A stretch of 64,000 nt of DNA, from the NCBI RefSeq assembly GCF_040719265.1, contig NZ_JBFDAH010000020.1:1-64000 (forward strand), written 5' to 3'. The notes under the pieces were generated by a model. The model was not told the DNA's origin. It made no database searches and was given only the letters and a program-made list of their open reading frames with translations. Source of the stretch: Aliikangiella maris. GTDB taxonomy: Bacteria; Pseudomonadota; Gammaproteobacteria; Enterobacterales; Kangiellaceae. How positions within the stretch are numbered: the stretch's first letter is position 1; every line of letters begins with the position of its first letter. Positions 25,901 through 35,975 of the stretch are shown here, piece by piece. The position numbers were made by a program, and so were the translations under genes.

Positions 25901-26476
25901 ATGCAAGCTTATATCAGAGAAAAACTTGTTGATGCATTAATTGAAAGCCAAAAATTAATAAATCAATATCAAACCAATAGTGCAAACTTTATTTCCAGTA
26001 CTTTAAAATGGCTAATCAAAATCGATGATGAATTAGCTCGGCTAAGACATCCGTTATCAAGTATGATTGCCGCTGAGAGAGGTAAGTTGTTAGCGACTGT
26101 TGAAGGCGGCAATTTAGATAATCCTGGTTTAAGTAAAAGAAAAGCAGAACGGTTCAAAGCAGTTAACATCATCGAGTCGGTCGAACAAAAACTCAGAGAG
26201 GCAGTTGATCAGATTGACAGCCAGTTCATTATTTGGCGCGATAAAATTGCACAGTTGGCAGCTATTTCTTCGCGGCATAATCCCATATCGCTTTCGCAAC
26301 AACAAATTGGAAATAAAGAGTTGATTCAAATATGGCAACAGTTTGGGATTCCGGAAGAAGGTATCAACATGCATCAATATTTGTCAGCCGTAATGCCTCA
26401 AGCAGATTTGCTTTATTTGCTTGATGATGTTGTTGCTAATCTTCTCAGCAATAGACCTGTTCAGGTAGTCCAATAG
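25901..26476 (+). CDS. Helical protein of the DUF2589 locus, unknown function
   Basis: The 191-residue product is almost entirely helical, with likely coiled-coil stretches (residues about 1-60 and 85-125, for example VNIIESVEQKLREAVDQID). No signal peptide, no recognised family. GAGG precedes the ATG and the gene starts 18 bp after its neighbour, so they share a transcript ending at the hairpin at 26534. It could be an assembly or scaffold partner of the strand-rich upstream proteins; that is inference. Confidence 0.7.
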   Translation: MQAYIREKLVDALIESQKLINQYQTNSANFISSTLKWLIKIDDELARLRHPLSSMIAAERGKLLATVEGGNLDNPGLSKRKAERFKAVNIIESVEQKLREAVDQIDSQFIIWRDKIAQLAAISSRHNPISLSQQQIGNKELIQIWQQFGIPEEGINMHQYLSAVMPQADLLYLLDDVVANLLSNRPVQVVQ

Positions 26477-26533
26477 GATTAGGCGAATTGTTTACAATGA
26501 CTCATGGATGATTAATTTGCTTAACTTTTATGT

Positions 26534-26566
26534 ACAGGTTTTTATTTTTTTGCAGTAAAAACCTGT
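26534..26566 (+). terminator. Hairpin ending the DUF2589 locus
   Basis: ACAGGTTTTTA pairs with TAAAAACCTGT across a T-rich 11-base loop. No T-run follows directly, so it may act as a transcript-stabilising hairpin or a weak terminator. Confidence 0.65.
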
Positions 26567-27112
26567 CTTACTTTCTGATTCTGTCTTTTATCTTTGATTG
26601 TTTTTTTGAAAGAAAAAGCGATTTTTCTGTCCGATTTTTCAAGCGCTGCTTGCTTGCATATTCTTGCTTCTCAATATTAAAAAATCACTTGCTTTAAAAA
26701 TACATTTTTGCATTTGCAATTATTGTGGGACTGAGTGTGGTGCCAATTCTGTTTGATTAAGTTTTAAATAAAAGGGTTAAAAAATATTTTAGTAAGGTAG
26801 TTGTGTACTTTAAAGTTTTATGTGAGTAGTTTTAAATTTTATTGAAAACTATTTTCTTATTTTTGTGGGATTTGCTTGGTTGACGAAGAGAATTAGAGAA
26901 TAATTAGTAGTAACTAATTAACTTGAAACGCCTGTTATAACCGAGTAATCTAACGCCCGAAAAAGCTAATCAGACTATTGGTTGTAGTTGAACGGCTTTT
27001 TTAGTGCATACGGACGCAGCTTTAAAAAAATAAAAACTATTAATGAAATTATATTGGCAATATAAAAGTTAATACGTCATAAACAAATCAAAAATTTAAA
27101 GAGGCCTATATT
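26567..27112. other. Intergenic region before the subtilase
   Basis: About 545 AT-rich bases with no gene. A hairpin-like element (GAAAAAGC at 26959-26966 with GGCTTTTTT at 26994-27002) ends in a T-run and could close a small RNA or attenuate the subtilase mRNA; it does not match a riboswitch consensus I know. Confidence 0.4.
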
Positions 27113-30100
27113 ATGTATGGCAAAAAATATTTAAGGAACAATATCACTTTGTTTGCAATTTTTATTGCACTCATATTTTCATTCACACTTCGTGCAGATA
27201 ACTCTGTCACTATTATGGGAGAAACACCGGTATACGGATTAAATAAAACCAACAAAGTACCCGGTAGCTATATTGTTGTATTCAAGAAAAATGAGGCCAC
27301 CGCCAGTGGTGGTGCCAGTATTAGTGCAATGGCATCGAGTCTGGCTGAAAAAGCAGGTGGTAAACTTGGTAGTACTTATAGCTTTGGATTTAATGGGTTT
27401 TCAACAACTGTAGATGAAGCGGGGTTAAAAACGCTGGCCAATGATCCTAATGTTGCATATATTCAAGCTAATGGGACTTCCAGAATTTCTGATAGCTACA
27501 AGTATGATGTTAATGTGAATAATGCTACAACGTTAGCACCTCAAACACAAACTGATCCAAAAAACTGGGGATTAGATCGAATCGATCAGGAAGATTTGCC
27601 ACTATCAAAATCTTATACGTATGGTGATGATGGTACTGGGGTTCATATTTATGTATTAGATACTGGTATTAATCCAAACCACCAAGAATTTACTGGACGG
27701 GTGCAGATTGATTTAGATGTATTTGACGATGGCCAAAATGGTATTGATTGTCAGGGCCACGGAACGCATGTTGCTGGTATTGCCGCAGGGACTGAATATG
27801 GGGTTGCCAAAAAAGCAAAAATTCACGCTGTTCGTGTATTAAACTGTGCTGGCTCAGGACCCAATGATCGAATCATTGATGCGATTCAGTGGGTAGTACA
27901 AAATGGTGAAAGACCTGCCATTATTAATATGAGTTTAGGTGACTCTGAGCATGATCAGGCGCTTGATGATGCTTCGGATGCCGCTATTGATGCTGGTGTG
28001 TTTGTGGTTGCTGCGGCGGGTAATGCCGGGCACGAAGGCTGCGATTCGCCTGGTAGTGCGCGTAAAATAGTTACCGCAGGAAATTCGACCGCAGATGATC
28101 AACGCAGTAGTAGTTCGCAATATGGTGCGTGTATTGATATGTGGGCACCTGGCACTTATATTGTTTCGGCTAACTTTCGTGATAATTCCAGCAATACCAG
28201 TATGACTGGCACCTCAATGTCTACGCCTCATATCGCTGGTGCGGCGGCTTTATTATGGCAACGATATCCTAATGACAGTGTACATCAAATCATCGATCGT
28301 ATGATTGCCATGTCGGCTAAAGATAAGTTAACGGGAATTGGTGCCAACTCTCCGAACCGCTTACTGTACACTGGTCCTGGTGAAGCCGATCCCGATGCGC
28401 CTGTAGCAAAAGCAACAGCAACGCCTGATACAATTCATGGGAGTGCAACCGTCAGTTTAAGTGGTTCCGCTTCGACTGATCCTAATAATTTAGCACTGCG
28501 TTACAATTGGTCGGTGATTGAAGGCGAAAATGTCACGATTGACAATCCAACCGCAGAAACGACAAATGTACAAATCGATGAACGCTTGGGTGGTCAACGA
28601 ATTCTGTTTCGTTTAATAGTGACTAATAGTGATAATAAGGTATCTGGCGATGAAGTATTTGTTGTACAAACGTCTGATACCGTACTAAAACCGTTAGCGA
28701 TTGCTAAAGCTCGCCAAAGTAAAGTTTATGGTGCTGGTAAAGTATTAGTAAGTGCTTCTGGTTCTACTGATACAAATTATCCCGATCTTGATATTAGTTA
28801 TAGCTGGCGTATTACAGAAGGTGTGGCGACATTAAGCAATACGAATCAACAGGATGTTGAAGTGATTTTTCAAGATCGCCAAACTGAGCAAAGTGTTGTT
28901 GCTGAGCTCACGGTAACCAATAGCAAGGGGCTGTCTGCCGTTGCTACTGCACGTATCAAGCATAAGCCATCTTCTGAAATTCCAGCGAATGGAATTATCG
29001 CTATGGCGAGTGTTGATCAAGAAGTTATTGAAGGCAAAGGTTCTATTATTGCTTCTGCTGCGGGATCTGAAGATCGAGAAAGAAATACTGACTTTTTCTT
29101 AAGATATTCTTGGGCAGTGATTGAAGGAGAGGCAACAATTTTATCACCTGAATCGATGACAACAACGGTTGAATTTTCGGATACCAATGTGACCCAAAAA
29201 GTTGTATTGGAAGTTACGGTATATGATGGATTTGTCTTTAATGATCCTCGTACCTCAACTGAAACGGTTGAAGTCACGCATAAACCAAAAGATGGCTCGC
29301 CTGTCGAGGCACCTATTGCTAAAGCCAGTGTCAGTCAAAGTGAAATTATTGGTACGGGAACAATTAAAGCTGACGCTGAAGGTTCTGTTGATCCAAATAA
29401 TCCGCCATTAGCGTTATCTTATTCATGGCGAGTTATTCAAGGTCTGGCAAGTATTGATCGTCCTAATCAAAAACAAGTCGATGTAAATTTTGCTGAAACC
29501 AAGACTCAACAGACGGTTATTTTAGAGGTTACTGTAACTAATAGTGAAGGTAAGTCGGATACCGCAACTGCAACGGTTGTTCACAAACCCAATAATGATA
29601 CGCCAGTTGAAGCTCCGATAGCTAACGCGAGTGTTAGTCAAAGTGAAATTATTGGCGAGGGTGTTATTCAAGCTAGCGCTGAAGGATCAAGTGATCAGAA
29701 TAATCCGCCTTTATCTTTAACTTATGCTTGGCGAGTTTCTCAGGGTGACGCAAAAATTAGTAGTCCCGAAAATAAGATTGTTGATGTGAGCTTTGGTGAT
29801 ACACAAACTCAGCAAACAGTTGTTCTTGAACTGACTGTTACTAACAGTGCTGGTAAATCAGATACTACTACCGTTTCTGTGGTGCATAAGCCAAAAGATG
29901 ATGGTCCTGCTAATCCGCCAACGGCCAGTATTCGGTTAAGTAGCTTTTTTACATTTGGTGCAGACACAATTCACGCCAGTGCCGCTAATTCTAGTGACGG
30001 TAATAATCCGCCTTTAGCTTTAACTTATCGTTGGGAGATTGTTAGTGGTAATGCGAGTATTCCAAATCCTAATTTGGAAGAAATTGATATTGTGGTACCT

Positions 30101-30205
30101 AATCCTGCTTCGATGCAAACCATTCGCGTTAAAGTAACCGTTACTAACAGCAAAGGAAAATCTGCTACCGCGACTGACTGGTTTACTGCTTTTCCTGGAT
30201 TTTAA
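27113..30205 (+). CDS. Secreted S8 subtilisin-like protease with six Ig/PKD-like repeats
   Basis: The 1030-residue product is a proteinase K-type serine protease. A signal peptide (ITLFAIFIALIFSFTLRA) precedes an I9 inhibitor prodomain (PGSYIVVFKKNEA ... NVAYIQANG). The triad is Asp183 (VLDTGINP), His216 (GHGTHVAGIAAG) and Ser368 (GTSMSTPHIAG). From about residue 428 six repeats of about 98 residues follow, each with a core such as AEGSVDPNNPPLALSYSW...G and ending in VTNSxGKSxTATxxVVHKP; they resemble PKD/REJ-type beta domains and may bind surfaces or polysaccharide. No sorting tail is visible. AGAGG serves as ribosome site. Confidence 0.94.
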   Translation: MYGKKYLRNNITLFAIFIALIFSFTLRADNSVTIMGETPVYGLNKTNKVPGSYIVVFKKNEATASGGASISAMASSLAEKAGGKLGSTYSFGFNGFSTTVDEAGLKTLANDPNVAYIQANGTSRISDSYKYDVNVNNATTLAPQTQTDPKNWGLDRIDQEDLPLSKSYTYGDDGTGVHIYVLDTGINPNHQEFTGRVQIDLDVFDDGQNGIDCQGHGTHVAGIAAGTEYGVAKKAKIHAVRVLNCAGSGPNDRIIDAIQWVVQNGERPAIINMSLGDSEHDQALDDASDAAIDAGVFVVAAAGNAGHEGCDSPGSARKIVTAGNSTADDQRSSSSQYGACIDMWAPGTYIVSANFRDNSSNTSMTGTSMSTPHIAGAAALLWQRYPNDSVHQIIDRMIAMSAKDKLTGIGANSPNRLLYTGPGEADPDAPVAKATATPDTIHGSATVSLSGSASTDPNNLALRYNWSVIEGENVTIDNPTAETTNVQIDERLGGQRILFRLIVTNSDNKVSGDEVFVVQTSDTVLKPLAIAKARQSKVYGAGKVLVSASGSTDTNYPDLDISYSWRITEGVATLSNTNQQDVEVIFQDRQTEQSVVAELTVTNSKGLSAVATARIKHKPSSEIPANGIIAMASVDQEVIEGKGSIIASAAGSEDRERNTDFFLRYSWAVIEGEATILSPESMTTTVEFSDTNVTQKVVLEVTVYDGFVFNDPRTSTETVEVTHKPKDGSPVEAPIAKASVSQSEIIGTGTIKADAEGSVDPNNPPLALSYSWRVIQGLASIDRPNQKQVDVNFAETKTQQTVILEVTVTNSEGKSDTATATVVHKPNNDTPVEAPIANASVSQSEIIGEGVIQASAEGSSDQNNPPLSLTYAWRVSQGDAKISSPENKIVDVSFGDTQTQQTVVLELTVTNSAGKSDTTTVSVVHKPKDDGPANPPTASIRLSSFFTFGADTIHASAANSSDGNNPPLALTYRWEIVSGNASIPNPNLEEIDIVVPNPASMQTIRVKVTVTNSKGKSATATDWFTAFPGF

Positions 30206-30230
30206 TGATTAGTAGCTAATCACTTTCTTG

Positions 30231-30262
30231 TGATAACCTCAATAAGGATTTTGAGGTTATCA
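30231..30262. terminator. Convergent terminator hairpin after the subtilase
   Basis: TGATAACCTCAA and TTGAGGTTATCA form a perfect 12-bp stem with a 7- to 8-base loop, 25 bp after the subtilase stop and 60 bp from the end of the convergent cytochrome gene. Confidence 0.75.
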
Positions 30263-30321
30263 ATCAGTTATTTATATCCGCCAATAAACTGTCTATCTTG
30301 TAATCAACTTTAACCTATTCA

Positions 30322-30924
30322 TTATTCATGGGAATGGTGTGATTGATTATTATTTTGGTGATGGTGTTTTTCGTCGGTTTGACTGTTCTTAAAAGCTGGA
30401 AATTGGTGTGTGGCAAATTGGGAGTGACAGGCAAAGCAGGATTCGGTCAGTTTACCCAAGTAAAAGTTAACGAGTTCCGCTTTTTCCTTTTCGGCAACAT
30501 GTGACAACATGCCAGCATAGTAATGAAAGTTGTTGTCTAGTTGGATAAAGGCAGGAGTTAAATTGTTGTGTAGTTCGTCAATTTGTGATGCCGTTAGTTT
30601 TTTCTTAAAAATAAAGCTATCGCTAATCTGTTGAGCCGTCTGCTTGATTGTTGCAAACTCACCAGCGGCAAACGCTGAGATAATTGTTTGTACACCTTTT
30701 TGGATGGCTTGCATCTCTTGTTTGAGTAAAAGTTGTAGCTGAGGAGACAGTGTTTCAATCAAGTTGGCCGATTGAGTGAATTGATGTGCTTGTTTTGGTC
30801 GGTGCTTTTCTGTTTGGTTATGAGCATTTTCACCGGTTTTACTGACGACAGTGTTTGATAACAATGCTAAAGTTGAAGCTGTGAGTAGGGTACGCAACAG
30901 TTTTGAATCGTATAGCAATTTCAT
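30322..30924 (-). CDS. Periplasmic c-type cytochrome (CXXCH near C-terminus) with His-rich tail
   Basis: About 200 residues. The start at 30924 gives a signal peptide (RTLLTASTLALLSNTVVS); the in-frame upstream extension lacks any. The body is four-helix-like (LLLKQEMQAIQKGVQ, FATIKQTAQQISD, TASQIDELHNNLTPAF) and ends with the haem-attachment motif CFACH, the arrangement of cytochrome c-prime and related proteins. The last 20 residues are His-rich (KHHHQNNNQSHHSHE), likely binding metal. It may handle NO or serve as an electron or metal carrier. Faces the TonB receptor divergently. Confidence 0.82.
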   Translation of the reverse strand: MKLLYDSKLLRTLLTASTLALLSNTVVSKTGENAHNQTEKHRPKQAHQFTQSANLIETLSPQLQLLLKQEMQAIQKGVQTIISAFAAGEFATIKQTAQQISDSFIFKKKLTASQIDELHNNLTPAFIQLDNNFHYYAGMLSHVAEKEKAELVNFYLGKLTESCFACHSQFATHQFPAFKNSQTDEKHHHQNNNQSHHSHE

Positions 30925-31416
30925 TTTTCCATTTCCTTTGATGTTTTTTATTAAACAGAGCTTTTTGTCAAACTTATGATTGTCAATAGCTTGATGAAAA
31001 CATCTTGCTATTATGACTCGGCATCTTAACCGATTTGAGGTGTGTGTTAAATCAATCAGATCAAATAAATTTAAAGTTAAATTTTGTTTTTTGCGGCCTG
31101 AACGGAAAAATTCAATATCAATTATATTGAGCGCATCAATCTGTTTTTGAGATAAATCATTTTTGTTGAGGGAGTTATTACACAGATATGTTGTTAATTT
31201 TTGGGTTTGCAAAAAAGTAAAATTATGCTGAGAATTTTTTCATTTTTATTGCACTGGTAAGTTTTTGATAAGCAAGTCATATTTTAAAATGTATAACTTG
31301 TTTAGTTTTATCAGTATGGTTTTTCATTGGTCTTCAATCAGTAAAATGCTTTAACATTTTGGGTGGAGTAACAAGCGGTTTACTCTAAAAGATTGATTAG
31401 AGGTATTCATAAAACA
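30925..31416. other. Divergent intergenic region
   Basis: No gene supported. The region upstream of the cytochrome contains TTGATCTGATTGAT (minus strand, near 31050-31065), reminiscent of but not matching the palindromic FNR/ANR box TTGAT-N4-ATCAA. Confidence 0.3.
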
Positions 31417-34086
31417 ATGAAAACAAATATATTCACATATAGTGCAGCACATTTAATGTTGCTAAGTACACTTACACCAAGTTCAATAGTTGCGCAAGAT
31501 AATACTAACGTATCGGATGAGAACTCACGAATCATTATTACGGGGTCAAGGATAGCCAGAACCGAACTTGAAGGATCTTCTTCGGTCATTACCTTGACCG
31601 CTGAAGATATTCAAGCACAAGGGTTTTCAACAGTTGCCGAAGCGTTGCGTTCACTTTCGCAGGCAACTGGGTTTGTTGAATCTGAACAGGCTGCCGCAAC
31701 AGTACAAAATGCTTATGCGGTCAATTTAAGAGGTTTTGGGCCAGGACGAAACCTGGTTTTACTTAATGGTCAGCGTATTTCTGACTATCCAATGCCATTT
31801 GGTGGCGAGAGTAACTTTGTTAATCTGGCACAAATTCCTGCAGGGATCATTGAGCGTATTGAGATAATGACCGGTGGCGCATCATCTATTTATGGATCGG
31901 ATGCTATTTCAGGGGTTATTAATATTATTACCAAAACTGCCGTGAGTGACCATCAAATCAGTTTAAGAGCTGGTACTACAACTGAAGGTGGTGGTGACAC
32001 TTATCGTATTCAATTTTCTGGTGGAAAAAATTTCGCTAAAACCAATATGACTTATGCACTGGAGTATTTTAATACCGGGCTGATCACGGGTGATGATCGA
32101 GATTATCTTGATAGTATCGATGATATTCCTGCGATTAATGCTAACGACGGTTATGGCTTGGGCTGGCTGATTAATACGCCTTTTCAAGATGCAGATGGTG
32201 ACGGGTATCCCTTTGTTGATCCTGCTGGAATTTGTGAGCAATTTTCCTCGTTCAACCGTGTATTATTTCCAGCACCAGGTGAGCCCGGTCAACCATTACC
32301 CTATGGTGGGTATTATTGTGATTATGACAATATTGGTGAAAATAGTTTACGTAACGAAAGAGAATGGCTTAATGCGTTTTTTAACGTGAGCCATAACTTA
32401 GGCGAATATCGCGAAATTTATGCGACTATTATGTTATGGGATAATACTTCTGAATCGATTCCTTGGGAGCGGTTTTATTTTTTTCAGACACCACAAATTG
32501 ACGCACGTCGCTTATTTTCAATTAATGAATTAGGTACGCGCAGTGAGAAATTTGATGAATCCAGCTTTAATATTTCTGCGGGGATGCGTGGTACTTTTGG
32601 TGAGACTAATGACTATGAAATTAATCTCTCGCATAGTATTGCCAAGTTTAAAAATACGGGCTTTGCATTTAAAACCAATGCGGTTAATCAATATTTTTTA
32701 TCAAATGACACCGTCACTGATCCCTATTATCCACTTAATCGAGAAAATTTTGATAAACCACTGACCCCTGAAATTTATCAGACTTTATCGGGTGAGTATT
32801 ATAATGATGCGGATTCACACTCGACAACGCTACAAGCAATTCTTTCTGGTGAGTTGTATGAGAGTGCGACGGAACCTGCTGGATATGCTTTAGTGGTAGA
32901 ATATGCTAGCCAGAAATATGATATTGACCCAGATCCTAATTTATTTAGTACTGGTGATGACCCATTTTATTTTATGGGGTCAACTATTGGCGGTGGCGAA
33001 CGTGATCGTTATGCTGTTGGCTTTGAAGTGAGATCGCCGCTTGGTGAGCAAGTCATTTTAACCAGCGCTTTGCGTTACGATAAGTATGATGATGAAACCG
33101 ATGTTGATGATGCATTAACCTATAATGTCGGTGTTGAGTTTCGTCCATCGGAAATGCTTTTATTGCGGGCTAAAACGGCAACCAGTTTTAGAGCTCCTGA
33201 CATGCACTATGTTTTTGCTGAGCAAACCGAGTTATTTGGTGTTTCTCAAGATACCTATTTATGTCGCTTAAATGGTTTTGGAGATGATTGCCCATTTCGT
33301 CAATCGGTGGATATTATTTCAGGTGGATCTAAACAGCTCAAAGAAGAAGAAGGGAAGTCAAATAGTGTCGGTTTAGTGCTACAGCCAAACGAAAACTTTT
33401 CGGTTTCTCTCGATTACTATGAGTTAGAATTAGAAGATATTGTCGTCTCTATGAATGTTGAAAAGCTCTTGTCGCGTGAAGCCGATTGTTTAATTGGTCA
33501 AAAAGAAAATGGTGATTCGGTTGATAGCTCCTCAGCAGAATGTACCGATGCGCTCAATAGAACTATTCGCACGAATGATGGGTTTTTAACTGGTGTTAGT
33601 TTGCAGCCGATCAATAATTCATTTTTAGAACAAAATGGTGTTGATGCCAATATTCGGTACACCTTACCAACTGCCGACTCGGGACTATGGCGTGCAGAAC
33701 TGAGTTACAGTTATATTCTGGATTACAATATACAAGAGTTTTCTGATGATCCGGTTGAAGATATTCGCAAACAATTTGAACCTTATGAAAAATTGCGTTT
33801 TTCAGTATTATGGGCAATGGCCTCATTTGATATCAATTTGTTTGTCAATCGTATAGGTGAGACGGCTTTATTTGATGAAACTGGAATGATAGATCCTTGG
33901 ACAACTTATAACTTGAACTTGGGATATCAGATAGATGCACAATCCAAGTTGGAGTTGATTATTAATAATTTGACCGATGAAGAAGCGCCCGTTGATACAA
34001 CCTCGGTGGTGGTTCCGTATTTCAATGCCGGAGTTTACAATGCATTTGGACGAGAAGTTTTTGTTGAATACAAATATCGTTTTTAA
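31417..34086 (+). CDS. TonB-dependent outer-membrane receptor
   Basis: About 889 residues. ATG 31417 is preferred over the in-frame TTG at 31393 because a signal peptide (AAHLMLLSTLTPSSIVAQ) follows it. A plug domain (RIIITGSRIARTE, VAEALRSLSQATG, SSIYGSDAISGVINIITKT) precedes a 22-strand barrel that ends with the terminal aromatic residue (FVEYKYRF). The class is the large receptor type for peptides, polysaccharides or complex ligands seen in marine bacteria, not a clear siderophore receptor. It is convergent with the NRPS-containing locus and may or may not take up its product. Confidence 0.93.
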   Translation: MKTNIFTYSAAHLMLLSTLTPSSIVAQDNTNVSDENSRIIITGSRIARTELEGSSSVITLTAEDIQAQGFSTVAEALRSLSQATGFVESEQAAATVQNAYAVNLRGFGPGRNLVLLNGQRISDYPMPFGGESNFVNLAQIPAGIIERIEIMTGGASSIYGSDAISGVINIITKTAVSDHQISLRAGTTTEGGGDTYRIQFSGGKNFAKTNMTYALEYFNTGLITGDDRDYLDSIDDIPAINANDGYGLGWLINTPFQDADGDGYPFVDPAGICEQFSSFNRVLFPAPGEPGQPLPYGGYYCDYDNIGENSLRNEREWLNAFFNVSHNLGEYREIYATIMLWDNTSESIPWERFYFFQTPQIDARRLFSINELGTRSEKFDESSFNISAGMRGTFGETNDYEINLSHSIAKFKNTGFAFKTNAVNQYFLSNDTVTDPYYPLNRENFDKPLTPEIYQTLSGEYYNDADSHSTTLQAILSGELYESATEPAGYALVVEYASQKYDIDPDPNLFSTGDDPFYFMGSTIGGGERDRYAVGFEVRSPLGEQVILTSALRYDKYDDETDVDDALTYNVGVEFRPSEMLLLRAKTATSFRAPDMHYVFAEQTELFGVSQDTYLCRLNGFGDDCPFRQSVDIISGGSKQLKEEEGKSNSVGLVLQPNENFSVSLDYYELELEDIVVSMNVEKLLSREADCLIGQKENGDSVDSSSAECTDALNRTIRTNDGFLTGVSLQPINNSFLEQNGVDANIRYTLPTADSGLWRAELSYSYILDYNIQEFSDDPVEDIRKQFEPYEKLRFSVLWAMASFDINLFVNRIGETALFDETGMIDPWTTYNLNLGYQIDAQSKLELIINNLTDEEAPVDTTSVVVPYFNAGVYNAFGREVFVEYKYRF

Positions 34087-34108
34087 GTGGGCTTAATTTT
34101 TTACTAAA

Positions 34109-34142
34109 CTTATGCCAGAAAATTTAAAATTTCTGGTATAAG
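34109..34142. terminator. Convergent hairpin after the TonB receptor gene
   Basis: CTTATGCCAGAAA pairs with TTTCTGGTATAAG (13 bp, one G-U) around an 8-base AT loop, 23 bp after the receptor stop. No long T-run follows. Confidence 0.65.
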
Positions 34143-34321
34143 CTGTTAGTAAAGAATCTAACACAACTAAAATAATTAAAGCATATAACCTAATCAATAT
34201 GTATGATTTAATAAAAAGTAAATGCTCAGATTAGCGATAAAGTTATTCGCGAGTTGAAGCCTCAATCATCAATCTTTAATACAAGTATCATTGTTACGCT
34301 GAATATCAAATACCGATTTAT

Positions 34322-35932
34322 TTAACTACTGGCTCGAATCATATCCGCTGCTTTTTCTGCTATCATCGTTGTTGGGGCGTGTGTATTGCCTGAAGTGATG
34401 GTGGGCATAATCGAAGCATCAACTATACGCAACTTGTCAATGCCAATGACTCTTAAGCGACTATCAACGACAGCCATGGGATCATCACCCATTTTGGCTG
34501 TACCCACTGGATGAAAAATTGTTGTACCAATATTACCAGCAGCTTGCGCTAACTGTTCATTGTTTAAAAATTCGATGCCTGGCTTTATCTCTTTTGGGCG
34601 ATAGGCTGACAGTGCGGGTTGAGCAACAATTTTGCGGGTAAGACGTATTGCATTGGCGGCAACTACTCGGTCCCGTTCGGCAGACAGGTAATTTAATTTT
34701 ATTTTGGGTTGTATATATGGCGAATCTGATTGTAATTGAATGTTGCCCCGACTTTCTGGTCGAAGGTGACAAACGCTCGCGGTAAATGCGGGATATGGAT
34801 CAAGCGGATCACCAAATTTTTCTAAGGATAATGGTTGGACATGATATTCCAGATCCGGTCTACTCAGTTGTGGATCCGATTTGGCAAATACACCAAGTTG
34901 ACTGGGGGCCATCGACATAGGGCCTGAGCGTTTGATTAAATATTCAAGACCAATGTTCAATTTTCCCCACCAGCTGTTTACTTGCTGATTGAGCGTTTTT
35001 ACACCAGAGACTCGAAAACTACAGCGAATTTGTAAGTGATCTTGCAGGTTTTCACCTACACCAGGTAAATGATGAACCACCGGGATATTAAACGATTGTA
35101 AATGATGGCTGGGACCAATGCCCGATAACATTAATAATTGCGGTGAACCAATTGCACCTGCAGATAATATCAGTTCTTTATTGACCGAAAATTCTCGTCG
35201 CTGATTATGCTGATTGATTTGGATACCGCGAGCAGATTTACCATCAAACAATATTTTCTCTGCTTGAGCTTGGGTTAAGATAGTTAAGTTGTCACGATAG
35301 GCGGCTGGTTTTAAAAAGGCTTTTGCAGAGCTCCAGCGCCAACCCGATTTTTGATTCACCAAAAAGTAGCTTACGCCAGCATTATTTCCTCGATTAAAGT
35401 CATCAATTTTGGGAATACCAATAGACTCACAAGCATTGGCAAACGCATCTAAAATCTCCCATGACAAGCGTTGCTTTTCAACTCTTAGTTCACCATCGGT
35501 TCCCTGATATTTGTCATCAGCTAAAAAATGATTTTGTGATTTAATAAAGTAAGGTAAAACATTTTTCCAGCTCCAGCCTGGATTACCCAGTTGTTGCCAA
35601 TGATCATAATCTTCAGATTGTCCGCGCATGTAAATCATACCGTTAATTGATGAACAGCCACCCAGCACTTTTCCTCGTGGATAATTTAAAACACGTCCGT
35701 TCAAACCTGGTTCGGCTTCTGTTTTAAATTGCCAGTCAGTTCGCGGGTTATTCATACAATACAGATAGCCTACAGGAATATGCACCCACGGATATCGATC
35801 ATCTTTACCAGCTTCAACTAGCAGTACGGTAGTCTTTGCATCTTCTGTTAAGCGATTAGCCAGCAGACAACCTGCTGACCCTGCACCAACAATAATATAA
35901 TCGTAACTGGCTGCTATGCTATTCATTGTCAT
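34322..35932 (-). CDS. GMC-family FAD oxidoreductase (choline dehydrogenase-like)
   Basis: The 536-residue product oxidises an alcohol with FAD. IIVGAGSAGCLLANRL and LLVEAGKDDR form the FAD site; GKVLGGCSSINGMIYMRG is the first GMC signature and GAIGSPQLLMLSGIGP the second. Active-site residues lie in FHPVGTAKMG (His) and SGNTHAPTTM (His). It resembles BetA-type and PEG/alkanol dehydrogenases rather than true choline dehydrogenase with confidence. It follows the MmsA-like gene by 43 bp, so alcohol and semialdehyde oxidation are probably linked steps. Confidence 0.9.
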   Translation of the reverse strand: MTMNSIAASYDYIIVGAGSAGCLLANRLTEDAKTTVLLVEAGKDDRYPWVHIPVGYLYCMNNPRTDWQFKTEAEPGLNGRVLNYPRGKVLGGCSSINGMIYMRGQSEDYDHWQQLGNPGWSWKNVLPYFIKSQNHFLADDKYQGTDGELRVEKQRLSWEILDAFANACESIGIPKIDDFNRGNNAGVSYFLVNQKSGWRWSSAKAFLKPAAYRDNLTILTQAQAEKILFDGKSARGIQINQHNQRREFSVNKELILSAGAIGSPQLLMLSGIGPSHHLQSFNIPVVHHLPGVGENLQDHLQIRCSFRVSGVKTLNQQVNSWWGKLNIGLEYLIKRSGPMSMAPSQLGVFAKSDPQLSRPDLEYHVQPLSLEKFGDPLDPYPAFTASVCHLRPESRGNIQLQSDSPYIQPKIKLNYLSAERDRVVAANAIRLTRKIVAQPALSAYRPKEIKPGIEFLNNEQLAQAAGNIGTTIFHPVGTAKMGDDPMAVVDSRLRVIGIDKLRIVDASIMPTITSGNTHAPTTMIAEKAADMIRASS

Positions 35933-35975
35933 TTATTGTTATCTATTTTTAAAAGAAGATGTTTTCTCAATTTAT

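Noticed and set aside
26567..27112. Possible c-di-GMP riboswitch before the subtilase
   Set aside because: Checked for the GEMM-I core sequence blocks; they are absent. Only a loose hairpin with T-run is present.
31040..31070. Possible FNR/ANR site upstream of the cytochrome gene
   Set aside because: The two halves are direct rather than inverted, so the palindromic consensus is not met.
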